Shown here: one piece after another, positions 1 to 9,483 of the stretch | Layout of the letters: every line of letters starts with the position of its first letter | Position numbering within the stretch: the stretch's first letter is position 1 | From: Turnera subulata | Lineage: Eukaryota; Streptophyta; Magnoliopsida; Malpighiales; Passifloraceae | Reading direction: 5' to 3' | DNA: 64,000 nucleotides | Assembly (NCBI GenBank): GCA_028386065.3 | Contig: JAKUCV010002887.1 | Span: 1 to 64,000 of the forward strand | Program-made: the position numbers and the translations under genes | Notes under the pieces: generated by a model | The model's input: only the letters and a program-made list of their open reading frames with translations | Told to the model about the DNA's origin: nothing | The model's database searches: none

Positions 1-205
1 ATACAAGGAGTCTAATCAGGTAGCACATAATTTGGCTCTGATGGCCCCTGATTGGTGTGATGGATTTTCAGTTCTTCAATCCCCTCCAGCTGCGATTTGT
101 GCGCTGTTAAGGGTTGATAGTTACTACACGGCTTAATAGCCTTGTTCTGTACATTTTTTGAAATATTAATGTAATATATCCCGGTTCGACCAAAAAAAAA
201 AAAAA
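1..205 (+). mobile_element. 3' end of a truncated LINE (RNase H tail plus poly(A))
   Basis: Frame 2-136 reads the last 45 codons of a plant LINE ORF2. It contains the typical RNase H tail motif ESNQVAHNLA and ends in TAA at 134-136. A short 3' UTR ending in TTCGACC is followed by 14 A at 192-205. This is the RVT_3/RNase H end of a non-LTR retrotransposon. The element continues left of the window, so its length and intactness are unknown. Confidence 0.8.
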
Positions 206-229
206 TGTGGCCAGTGTCCATCCAAAGGT

Positions 230-457
230 CACGTGTCGTCATACCCATAGGTCACGTGCCAAATGGCACTTGTGTCTCTAATAAAAGCACACGCCTCACG
301 CGTATGGGGAGTTGATGAAGACATTTTCTTCAAGAGTTTGCGTGGGCTTCTTGTCCGTCCAGAAGCTACTAATGAAAAGCGCGTAACCTCAGCTTTTGCC
401 TACTAATTTTAGCCATTAAATCTTATGGCATTTCAATCTTCCATTTTCTATATAAAG
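230..457 (+). promoter_or_regulatory. Putative promoter: two CACGTG boxes and a TATA box
   Basis: CACGTG occurs at 230-235 (as CACGTGTC, an ABRE-type G-box) and again at 253-258. A clear plant TATA box, TATATAAAG, lies at 449-457, 130 bp before the ATG at 587. This implies a start near 480-490 and a leader of about 100 nt. The first G-box lies just outside the LINE poly(A), so the insertion abuts the promoter. Responsiveness to ABA or light is inferred only from the motifs. Confidence 0.5.
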
Positions 458-586
458 CGTATGAAGTCATTGAAACATAGGCAGGGGAACAAAACGTTTA
501 TGTTAACCAGAAAAAAAAAAAAAAATTAAAGCCCCCGTACGTTTTGGTTCTCTTGCGAAGTGCGAGAGCATTTTTGAGGAGGAAGA

Positions 587-811
587 ATGGTGAGGGAGAT
601 GAGGTACATGCACATGCACAGATGCGGTGAGGTTGCACCAGCACTCCTCATGATGTCTCGCAGTAAACGGCGTTCTTGTTCTCCTCGGCTGGAGCCCATT
701 CTTGAGGAAGGATCGGGAAGACTAGGGCAAGTCATGATAAGAAAAGAAGTGTTGTTTCTTGTCCCTGCCGTCCTCCTCTCTTTGGGCTCTTATTTCCTCA
801 ATATGTATTGA
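587..811 (+). CDS. Small tail-anchored-like protein, paralogue 1 (74 aa)
   Basis: I do not recognise the family. The start ATG sits in a good context (GAAGAATGGTG) downstream of a TATA box. The protein has a His/Met-rich N-terminus, a basic Ser/Arg stretch (SRSKRRSCS), the motif PRLEPILEEG, and a C-terminal hydrophobic segment (VLFLVPAVLLSLGSYFL) ending three residues before the stop. This suggests a tail-anchored membrane protein with its N-terminus in the cytosol. The same order (SRKR, PRLExIxEEG, VxFLxPxxLSLG) recurs in the minus-strand ORF at 2736-2942, which argues that both are real coding sequences, related by duplication and inversion. No intron is apparent. Expression is unproven. 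Confidence 0.55.
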   Translation: MVREMRYMHMHRCGEVAPALLMMSRSKRRSCSPRLEPILEEGSGRLGQVMIRKEVLFLVPAVLLSLGSYFLNMY

Positions 812-2735
812 TCGATCGCTACAAATTCTTGCTGGTTTTCCTCTCATGCATTGATATCGATCAGGTCACAAAGAGGTCGAATCTATGTATCACACAAATA
901 CACACACTTATGGAATTCCCTCGCACCAAGAAAGACACGGGTCGTCGTGGTTTTGTATGGTCTTATTCATGTAATTAGGCTTCATTGGAATTTTTAGGCA
1001 CAAAAGTTCACTACTGTTCCCGACTTGGATATTTATTATTCAAAAGTTTTAAACTTTAAACTGTTGTGAACTGTTGGAGTCATAAGGATTACAATTGTTG
1101 GCTCACAAACTCCAATCATGACTGACAATTACACTTGGTTATGAGTTATTATAAAGATATATATATACTTGCTCATTTGAGGTGTTGGATAAGTATGTTT
1201 CCTCTTACATGTCCTTCCACTGGTTTGTCATTTTAATTTCTACTGTGCATTGGAGAGAAAAATCTTGTAACTTTTTTTTTTTTGTGGCGTAATTGCAAAA
1301 TATTTTCTTCAGAATGTCCAAATGACGTCTTTGGAATTTTGTAAACGACCTTTCAAAATCTTTATAAATCTGTCTTATTTCAAGCTAATTTTCATGTATG
1401 GTTTGTGTAAATCTGTAGGTGTGGTTTGCATGCCTATATATTAGGATGAGATGAGAGTTTTATATGAGCACGTTATCATCCAAAAGTTATGTACAATCCC
1501 ATCTAGTAGATAGATAGATGTTATACTGATAAAACTGGAGAATTCAGAAATTTAGATTTTTTCCATCCCATAACATATGAGAGATTGGAGGAAACTAAGA
1601 TTGTTCCAATACCATATCTTCACCACCATAGAGCGCTCATCAGCTGCTGAAGATTGCATTTTTTCAATAGTTTTATTGCATTCATGTTTTACATGTTTTA
1701 CAAGGTGCATTTTAATTTGATTGACCAAGGAGGAAAAAAGAAGTTTTATAAAAAAAAAAAACAAAAGAATAAGGAGTATGTAATAAAGGCAAAAAGATTT
1801 AGGTTAAATCTCCAATAACAAAAAATACATCTAATGTAATCTAAAAAACAACGTCAACATCTTAACATGAATGCAAAATGATATTTTAGATAATAGACAG
1901 TTACATGAATGTAAGAATATTTTTTTCTTTCTTTATGAATCTTAGTAAAGAATAATCATTAATCAATCTTAGTAAAGTTTCTTTATTAATTATAGTAATC
2001 ATTAATGTTAGTGACGTACTCTACGTGTCTTATACTTGACTTGACATCTATCGATTCGTCATGTAAAAATACCCAAGTGAATAACGAGGGAGCGATATTA
2101 CATAACAACAGTTACACTCAAAACCCAAAAAGTTTTTTTTGGGAGAGTGAAAAAATAAGTTTTTTTCTCCGACGTAGTTTAATCAATTAATTTTGTAAAG
2201 GACTCTTTGGGCGTGTTGAGATTATACTATGGTTTAATTTTATATATATATATATATATAGATGGATAGGGAGAGAGAAATTAAAAAAGTAATGAAAGAT
2301 TTCAATTTGTCATGTCAAATATCCAAAGTAATGAAACAACTAGAAAGAGATAACATCTCAACACACACGTTATGTACAAAATGACCCAAACAATAAAACT
2401 AAGTTGTTACACAGTCAATCCACAGCAGATAATATTAATCAACAATAATCCTGTACTAGTCTTCAACCAATAACTACTACTCCAATTAGCGCGAAATGGT
2501 GGCGATATATACGTTCATCAAATCTTATACTAAAATCCCTCCCTAGCATCAGAAAAACGGTCTGTGTGGTAGGCTGGTAGTAGGGATTGGAGATGTCATG
2601 AACGCGCATATATGATGATCGATGGTCTCCATATATCATCACCATTCTCGCTATATGCCCTTAGCTGAAACACTTTTTTTTGGTGAGACACTTTTGCCTG
2701 TACGTAGTTAACTTTTAATGCATTGACCGGCCGCA
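812..2735. other. AT-rich interval between the two small genes
   Basis: No convincing gene was seen. The interval is AT-rich and holds 3' flanks of two convergent small genes and several short ORFs without family signatures. A (TA)10 microsatellite lies at 2241-2260. Confidence 0.6.
2241..2260. repeat. (TA)n microsatellite
   Basis: Ten uninterrupted TA units in AT-rich noncoding DNA. Confidence 0.85.
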
Positions 2736-2942
2736 TCAAACCCACAACACCTTTGCATAGCAAGAAATATATAAGAACCCCAAAGACAAGACTATGGGGA
2801 GAAGGAACACCACCCTCTTGGGCACCACCACTTCCATATCTTGATGGGTAGTGGTTCCCTCCTCGGCAATTGTCTCTAGCCTGGGATAGCTAGAAGTCCT
2901 TTTGCGGGAGATGAGAAGACTTGGGTACACATCTGTCACCAT
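2736..2942 (-). CDS. Small tail-anchored-like protein, paralogue 2 (68 aa)
   Basis: This is the partner of the plus-strand ORF at 587-811. Start ATG at 2942 is in a good context (AAAAATGGTGA). The protein has a short N-terminus, ISRKRTSSYPRLETIAEEG, then an uncharged segment beginning VVFLLPIVLSLGF that would span a membrane, and a short tail. Shared blocks with the first copy are SRKR, PRLExIxEEG and VxFLxPxxLSLG. Candidate TATA elements on this strand are near 2998-3007 and 3144-3152. The pair is tail to tail. Function is unknown; a role as a small membrane regulator would be speculation. Confidence 0.5.
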   Translation of the reverse strand: MVTDVYPSLLISRKRTSSYPRLETIAEEGTTTHQDMEVVVPKRVVFLLPIVLSLGFLYISCYAKVLWV

Positions 2943-3159
2943 TTTTATGCAAAAAAAGGGGCTTGGTTTGATTAATGAGCTTTCCCTGTTAGGTGAGATA
3001 TATATAGTCAGTAGAAGAAGAGGAAGGCCGCAAGTCTGGTGTTGAAGATCGAGAAGACTGACTAGGCCAATGTGTTGTTCTAGAGAGACAACAGTGCTTT
3101 GGCTTTGTTAGAATGTGGAGAGATGGGGGAACAGAAGGGAAGATTTATAAATGAGTTGA

Positions 3160-4540
3160 AGAAGAAGTGATGTGCTAAGATTAGGAAGCAATTAAGGAAG
3201 CTGTGTTGGCAATTTGGACCGAATCATTGGTGGAAGTGAGTCCACGTGGCTGTTTGAACGTGTCATTTACCGGATGGATAAATTATTTTAAGCATACAGT
3301 TAAATGCTGACCCCAAAGGCCACGGTCTTAGCAGCTTCTAATTTGTTTTTTCTTTTTTTTGGTGTACACACACTAATTTATAATTTTCTAACAACCTTCT
3401 TTAACCGGAGAGTAGTTGGGTTGGGTCTAGAAAGCCTTAGCCTTGAGCCCTTGACTGACTGACATGATGCTCTTTTTCTGGTACATGACTAATATGATCC
3501 TCTATAGATAAGGAGTTTGTTCTAGAACCACATGAGTCTATCCATCTTGTATATTTTGGACCAATTTTGTTCAGACCGATAATAGTATTGTTAACAGTTT
3601 AGGGCAGGAGTGAATCCTAGATTATAAAGAGAAACAATAATGACAGTAGTAAGCTCATGAGCTGTCGTCTGATCCTAGATTATAACAAAAACAATGGCTA
3701 GAAAGAACACGCATGAAAGTTAGAGGTAGGTTTAGGTAGGTTGTAACCTCAACTGGACTTTACCAACACACACTTTTGCTTCCAAGCCTAACAACAAGCA
3801 GAAGTTTCCATTAGAATCCAAAGGCCACGATTGAAATTTCCAGGAGCCCTGGAAAATTAAACGAAGGTACTGTGACCAACTCAAAATGCTGACAGGAGCA
3901 ATGAGGTAATAGTGAAAGCAAATAAGTCAAAATCTAATTCTCAAAAGAAAAAAGGTTCAAAAGATCCAAAGCAATCCCGATGATATAAATCTCTCCCCGT
4001 GGCTCTACCAAGACTCGAAACCTGGACCTTGGGGTTTAAGACGAATGGAGTACACTTTACCACTGCAATCAATGCTAATTGATAGTTACAAGAATCTGTT
4101 ATGGTTAGGAATGGAGACATTCAAACCTCTAGAAGTGAATATATGATACATCACGTAGACTGGCACTCAAACTTTTCCCCATTGTTTTCATAACCAAGGT
4201 AGAGAGAGAAGAAGGCCTTTAGATAGCCGTTGATTGTGCCATGTACACAGTAAAGCTGCTCTAGTAAGTTAGCCGTTTAAGCTGACTGTCAGACAATGCG
4301 GCTCAATGATGAAGAACGATACATGAAAAAAAAGTGGGTGCAAATGAATCTCCTCGCCAAAATACATAAGATTCACACTTCAACAATTTTTCAAGTTACA
4401 TGTATTAAGCGTTCAAGTTTTACCCATAACAAGATATCATTTTGTATATATGCAAATTACAGCACTCATTTAACCACTATCATTTTCCTATTACAGAACA
4501 TGGTCCAGTTTCAGTCCAAATGTTGTCATAAGAACACACT
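3160..4540. other. Intergenic region
   Basis: No supported gene. There are scattered poly(A/T) runs, a short repeated motif (ATCCTAGATTATAA near 3616 and 3674), and the tRNA-like relic at 4000-4085 listed separately. Confidence 0.6.
4000..4085 (-). repeat. Possible tRNA-derived SINE relic
   Basis: The reverse complement reads like a degraded tRNA head: an A-box-like GCAGTGGTAAAGTG, then a B-box-like GGTTTCGAGTCTTGG at normal tRNA spacing. No intact cloverleaf, clear poly(A) or target duplication was found. It could equally be a fragment of another element with tRNA-like sequence. Confidence 0.35.
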
Positions 4541-4716
4541 GTTAACCTGACAAACGTGGACGGCAAAATGATTTTACATTTCTCTAAGGACAAGAAGTGG
4601 TTCCTTGACTTCTAGCAAACATCATTGACATCGCTTGAGCCCTTTGAAACTAAAAATGAGGAGAAGCCATACAACAGAACCACAACAAATAAATTGATTT
4701 GGGAAATGTCTCTTTA

Positions 4717-7616
4717 TCAACCAGAAATCCCTTTCCTATTCCAGGATAAGTAAGATATATCCCCATATGATCTGCAAATAAAATAAAGGAGACGGATGGC
4801 GAAAAAGATGTTCAGTGCTAGTGCTTTTAAAAAGGAAAAGAGAAAGAATGGCTACAATAAAACTCTCAAGCGAAGAAATTGAAGCATAGTTTGATAAATG
4901 GTTAGAAGAATGGACATTGTTTAATGACAATAAATTTTGCAAATGAATCGAATCATCCATCATAGGTCTGCACTCGCTGAATAAGAAAGGCCCTCTAATC
5001 AATATGGAACTCCGTTCCATGAAAAAACATTCATTTGCTCAGACCAAAAGCAGGAAAGCAAATCTAATCATAGAATCAAATTCCAAGTTCTGCTGTCGTG
5101 GCAAATGGAGGTTGAACTATAAAGGAGAAGAAAAGCTGAGAATTTGTAAATGAAATTTTAATAGACCAAAGTAGATCAAATGTTTTCCAGGGTGAGTGCA
5201 CAGTAGAATAAAGGATAGGGAGATAAGTTAAAAATCCTAAATAAATTATGGCGAAACATTACAGTCAAACTGCAATACCTACGGCTTGGGTTAATTTCAA
5301 GAAAAAGGATCTGTACAGTATTCATGTATGGCTACATAAGTGGCAAGGAAATTGCACAAAGAAATTATGAAAAGAATTATATTCAACTATTAGCTTCTGC
5401 ACTAAAACATGGACTATGTATTACATGGAGATTATGTGAGGTAATAAACACCTCAAACAAAAATAATTTCATAAAGTTTCACTTGCTGCACTTATGGCTA
5501 AATTCTGTATTGTAACAGTAAATGAAATGCAGAAATAAAAACAGGGATTTTATACTAAAAAAGAATAAGTTAGTACCTTGGACTTTTTACATGAAGCAAC
5601 AAGAAGACAATGGAGAGAATTATCGAACATGAACCAACAAAGAGGTATGCAAACCCAAGGAAGTCATTCCTCCCTCCCAACCAACTAGCAGTTGAAAGGA
5701 CAAGTTTCTTTTTCCCTCCGAAGCTGTATGTATTGTAGTTGTTCATCAGGTTGACAACTATCATATCATCTGCATCCAAATCCTCTTCAATTCGACCATA
5801 CAACTTGCGGAAGCTAGGAAGAGCAGCAGTACGCATCCAGACAATAAGATCTTCTTGATCACTCAGCTATTAATGTATTGCCATCCAACAAACGATAAGA
5901 GTTTAAGTCATAATTGAACAGAATATTTAAAAACAAATGACCAAAGCAGATGATAAATGGTGTATAAAAACTTCTTACTGGTATAGATGGATCTAGTTGT
6001 CCACCACCAATCAAGCTCCCATTCTGGAAATTGAGGGGATATACATGCTTCCCAAATTTGTGTTCACGATCACTCTTCCATGAAATATTTTTCCTGTTGA
6101 TCCTCAACTTTGCTGAATTACGCACAAATTGATATGTATCATTGAATAAACTCCACGCTATTAACCCACATGGGACAACAGGAAGACCATTATTTGACTC
6201 CTCCGGTTTGCAGGAACTGGAGTCAGTGTACTCCAACCCACGTAAGAGTTGCTTATCACTTCTACTTTTGACATACCTGCAAAGTATTCAGAACTTAGAA
6301 AAGCAGAACACATGATGCTAGGAAATCAATGACGAAAAATGAAAACTTAGAATCATGCGGAAGACCAGAAAAGAAGAAAACAACAAAGTTTTCAAAAGTA
6401 ACCATGAGAAAACTTAGAGGATCCAATACATATACACCGACAAAACCAGATTGTGCCAAAGATATATCAAAATTCACTTTCAAAACAGAGAGCCAAAAGC
6501 AGTTTACTTGAGTCTAATAATGATATTATATGGAAAAATCTTTGATGAAATAAAGAAGCAATTAGATGCCAAGAAAGAAAATGGAAAATTGAAACCAAAT
6601 TAAAGCAACGTGTTCAACCATGTCCACAGATAAAAACAAGAAACTCTCACCTTCGATGATTTTGATAATAATTATCAAGCTGATAATAAATGTAAATTGG
6701 AGCTTTCATGTATTTGTTCACCTGCGAGAGAAATTCAATGATTCAACCAAAACTAGCCCATAACACCGATAAATGAGCAATGAGGGGCATCTATTAAGAT
6801 AGCAGTAAGCACGAAAGCTAGTCAGTAAACTGGCCTCTAAAAAAGCTTATGATGAAGACTTTTCACATAGAAGATCATTTTGTTTTTAATTAGAACAAAT
6901 AGAAGACGACTTAGATATTGTAGTACCTTCAAGGCTCGTGTGCAATTTTTTGGAAGTGAGCTGTCTTTGATATATGACACTTTGTTTCCCTTAAAAGCCT
7001 CAGGAACACAGTCTGCATCATATCTGTACACGATTTCAACAACCTAAAAGGGAAAACCACCCATGAAAAAAATGTATGAAATACTGCTCCTCCCATAATG
7101 GGAGCATATAATAAGGAGATCAACTAAAAAAAAAAAAAAGAAAATTTTATAAAAAAAACAGCTAAACAAAAAACAGCAGATGGAGAAGGCAATTACAGTA
7201 CGAGAAGCACGAAGAGTGACGAGGCCAACGGGAACAAAAACAAAACCCATCAATAAAAACGTGGCAACAACCTGAAATGTCCACCAAAAACACCAATCAG
7301 AAACCAGCATAGGAAGAGTAAAAGAAGACAAGAATTAGAGGAAATGGAACAGAATGTGTACTTACCCATGATGGAGTGAGGACTGGTTTACAAGCCGGGA
7401 GAGACTGTTGCTTAAACTTAGAGAGGAAATCTGCAAAAAAAAGCCCACATGAAGAATGTGTAAATTATGGAATGTAACACAAGACCCACACGAAATCAAA
7501 AGCTAGAAAAGGAAATGGAAGGTAGTACCATGGGGCGGGTGTGACCGGACTGGGATGGAACGAACGACATCGGGAGAGGAAGCAGAGCCAAGACCGCCGC
7601 TTCCATCTCTGTCCAT
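4717..7616 (-). CDS. ALA-interacting subunit (ALIS; LEM3/CDC50 family), 8 exons, 352 aa
   Basis: Beta subunit of P4-ATPase phospholipid flippases, needed for ER exit and activity of the ALA catalytic subunit in endomembranes and plasma membrane. Exons on the minus strand are 7529-7616, 7366-7430, 7197-7271, 6927-7043, 6651-6721, 5979-6276, 5577-5866 and 4717-4771. All introns are GT-AG and phases agree, giving 353 codons with stop. The N-terminus is cytosolic; the first membrane segment (VVATFLLMGFVFVPVGLVTL) is near residues 52-71. It is followed by a large Cys-containing lumenal ectodomain with DCVPE, NCTRAL and PCGLIAWS, and FRKLYGRI before the second membrane segment near 308-331. The tail is YGDISYLSWNRK. 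Length matches the family. The terminal 55-nt exon is separated by an 805-bp intron and is easily missed. The gene appears intact. Confidence 0.93.
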
Positions 7617-8642
7617 CGGGCTCACCTCCGGGAAAGGAGAGGGGAATGGGAGAGAGATGAATCGGTCCTCAGTTTTGAGGAATTTGGCTTTGCGTTGCTT
7701 GGTTTGATAAATTTGGAATCTGTACTCTTTTTTTACTTCTATTTCTTATTGGTGGTCTAACAACTACTGGAGTGGAAAATCTGCACTTTTTTTTTTTTTT
7801 TAACTTCTGTAATAAAAACAACAACGCGTGTAATGACAGTGGAGTGTTTTATCTGTTATGTTACCATAAAATGGCCAAGTAAGAACAGAAACTGAACGGA
7901 TTGTCTGAAATTCTAAAAGGCCCAATTGGCTTAGGCCCTTGGGCTTCTCAATAAGCATTAATCCCAAACGTTAAGTGTTTCTGGTTTGATTGATCGATCA
8001 ACAGGGGACTGTCCAAATGAGTGTGGAGAATGCAGACACGTTAAAAGGCCGTTCATGTTTCCAATGCATGGATGCTTCAATTACCTTGACATGATCTCAC
8101 CCTAATGAAGTAAAAGTCACGAAGTTCATTCTCATTCTCATTTTGTTGTCTTGGGGGGAATGGCATTAAGGCTTACTTTACTTGCACACATACCTTCAAA
8201 ACTTGGATATGAACGAAGAGTTTCTTTCTTGCTCTTTTATAGCACTAATCAACGCTTGACTTCTTCAGTTCTCTTCATTGAAATCTTCCCTTTCATGAAA
8301 GGCAAGACGCCTTGGCTTAAGTTTTTAGATTGGGCAAGAATTATAAGCTCTTGCTGTCAATACTGAGAATCAACTCTTTCAAGTACTTTATTTTTTACCC
8401 ATACATCATTGTCGGCATATAAATATAGTTTTCGTCAGAATTTTTTCTTGCCTTTTGTTCTTCTTCACTTGCCTGCGTTATTACCTCCTCACCAATTAAT
8501 TTGTGTACTAATCTCCATGAAGATCTTCCCGCTTTTGAACTTTGATTTCTATTTTTTTCCTTACATGCCTTCGTTATTCCTATTCTGTACTAGGAGGATC
8601 CACGAAGAGTCAGCAAAAATTAAGAGTCTAGACTAGAGTGAT
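7617..8642. other. Upstream region of ALIS and intergenic DNA
   Basis: Contains the 5' leader and promoter of the minus-strand ALIS gene, poly(T) runs, and two plus-strand ORFs (8151-8366, 8409-8636) that show no family motifs. The composition is unremarkable. Confidence 0.5.
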
Positions 8643-8653
8643 ATCCCACATCG
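8643..8653 (+). promoter_or_regulatory. Plant snRNA upstream sequence element (USE)
   Basis: ATCCCACATCG is a perfect match to the plant USE consensus RTCCCACATCG. A TATA-like TTTATAG follows at 8668-8674. Only 14 nt separate USE from TATA, against about 24 in functional U6 promoters as I recall them, and the TATA lies about 41 nt before the RNA start. The promoter geometry is therefore abnormal. Confidence 0.85.
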
Positions 8654-8708
8654 GCTAGGTAGCTAAGTTTATAGTGGTGTATGTACAAATACCGACAAGC
8701 TGGTTGTT

Positions 8709-8813
8709 TGCCATTCGGAGACATCCGATAAAATTGGAACCATACAAATAAGATTAGCATTGTTTTTGCGCAAGGATGACACGCACAAATCGAGAAATGG
8801 TCTAAATTTTTTT
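8709..8813 (+). pseudogene. U6 snRNA pseudogene
   Basis: The body aligns by eye with plant U6 almost end to end: the 5' stem-loop region (TTCGGAGACATCCGATAAAA), TTAGCAT, TGCGCAAGGATGACACGCA, AAATCGAGAAATGGTC and a T7 terminator at 8807-8813. However, the invariant ACAGAGA box reads ACAAATA, the GGCCCC next to the AGC triad reads TGTTTT, and the 5' GTCCC is TGCCA. Together with abnormal promoter spacing this makes a functional U6 unlikely. A divergent but transcribed variant cannot be excluded. The USE shows it came from a promoter-bearing DNA copy rather than a retro-copy. Confidence 0.85.
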
Positions 8814-8854
8814 CCCATTTTTTTGCCTTTTTTTCTCCCATCTAATTATTCTCA

Positions 8855-9150
8855 TTAGCAATGAATTTTTTCCCTAATCTTTTAGCCTAATTTTTTTCCA
8901 ATCTTTTTGTTTTTTTTTTATCTCAAATGGGTTCTATTTGTTCTCTCGTTAATTAATGAATTTTTCCCCTAAAATTTTTTCAATCTTTTTTCCTAATTTT
9001 TAAAAATCTTTTTGTTTTTTTATTTTCCAAATAGGTTCTATTAGTTCTCATATTAATAAAAATTTCCCCTAATTTTCCCAGTATTTCTGCGTTTTTTTTT
9101 TCAAATGGATTTTTTTTTGTTCTCTGATTAATATTTTTTTCCTTTTTTAT
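8855..9150. repeat. T-rich degenerate tandem repeat after the U6 relic
   Basis: About three units of roughly 75-100 bp recur. Each starts near AATGAATTTTTCCCCTAA (8860, 8955, about 9056) and ends in a block like CAAATGGGTTCTATTTGTTCTC followed by TTAAT. Units are diverged and rich in T runs. It begins within 50 bp of the U6 terminator. Confidence 0.6.
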
Positions 9151-9320
9151 GTAGCTTACATATATCCTTTTAAGGCACAAAATTGGAAAAACCCTATTTT
9201 TAATTAGTGCTGTGGTTACAATACTAATCATCCTTCAGTACTAACAGAAAACAGAAGATATAAAGTTGAGGGGTTAACGCAAGCATCCACGAAGCCACGA
9301 CTACATTACTGTTGCATCCA

Positions 9321-9373
9321 CCTTTTTCTATAAGTTTTTTTTTTTTTTTTTTGTCGAAACCTTCTTCTATAAG
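9321..9373 (-). mobile_element. Minimal retro-insertion: 18 T plus 7 bp, with target duplication
   Basis: CCTTTTTCTATAAG (9321-9334) and CCTTCTTCTATAAG (9360-9373) flank 18 T and GTCGAAA. Read on the minus strand this is TTTCGAC followed by poly(A), similar to the LINE 3' end at the start of the window. It is best read as an extremely 5'-truncated LINE insertion. It lies 110-160 bp before the ATG of RBR gene A and duplicates a TATA-like CTATAAG. Confidence 0.65.
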
Positions 9374-9483
9374 CTAGCTAGCTTAGCTACTATTTTTTGT
9401 ATTCCCAATTTTCTCCTTAAATTAACAACGCTCTGTTGTTGCTCACTCCAGCTTGTTAGTCTCCTACTCTCCTCAATCTGAAG

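Noticed and set aside
4590..4660. Minus-strand stretch reading FQRAQAMSMMFARSQG after an acceptor-like TTTTAG
   Set aside because: It lies downstream of the ALIS stop codon, in the probable 3' UTR. No upstream exon fits and no family is recognised.
4736..5020. 94-codon minus-strand ORF
   Set aside because: Falls in the last intron and last exon of ALIS in another frame.
8151..8636. Two ORFs upstream of the U6 relic
   Set aside because: No motifs, no promoter or splice support, composition like the surrounding AT-rich DNA.
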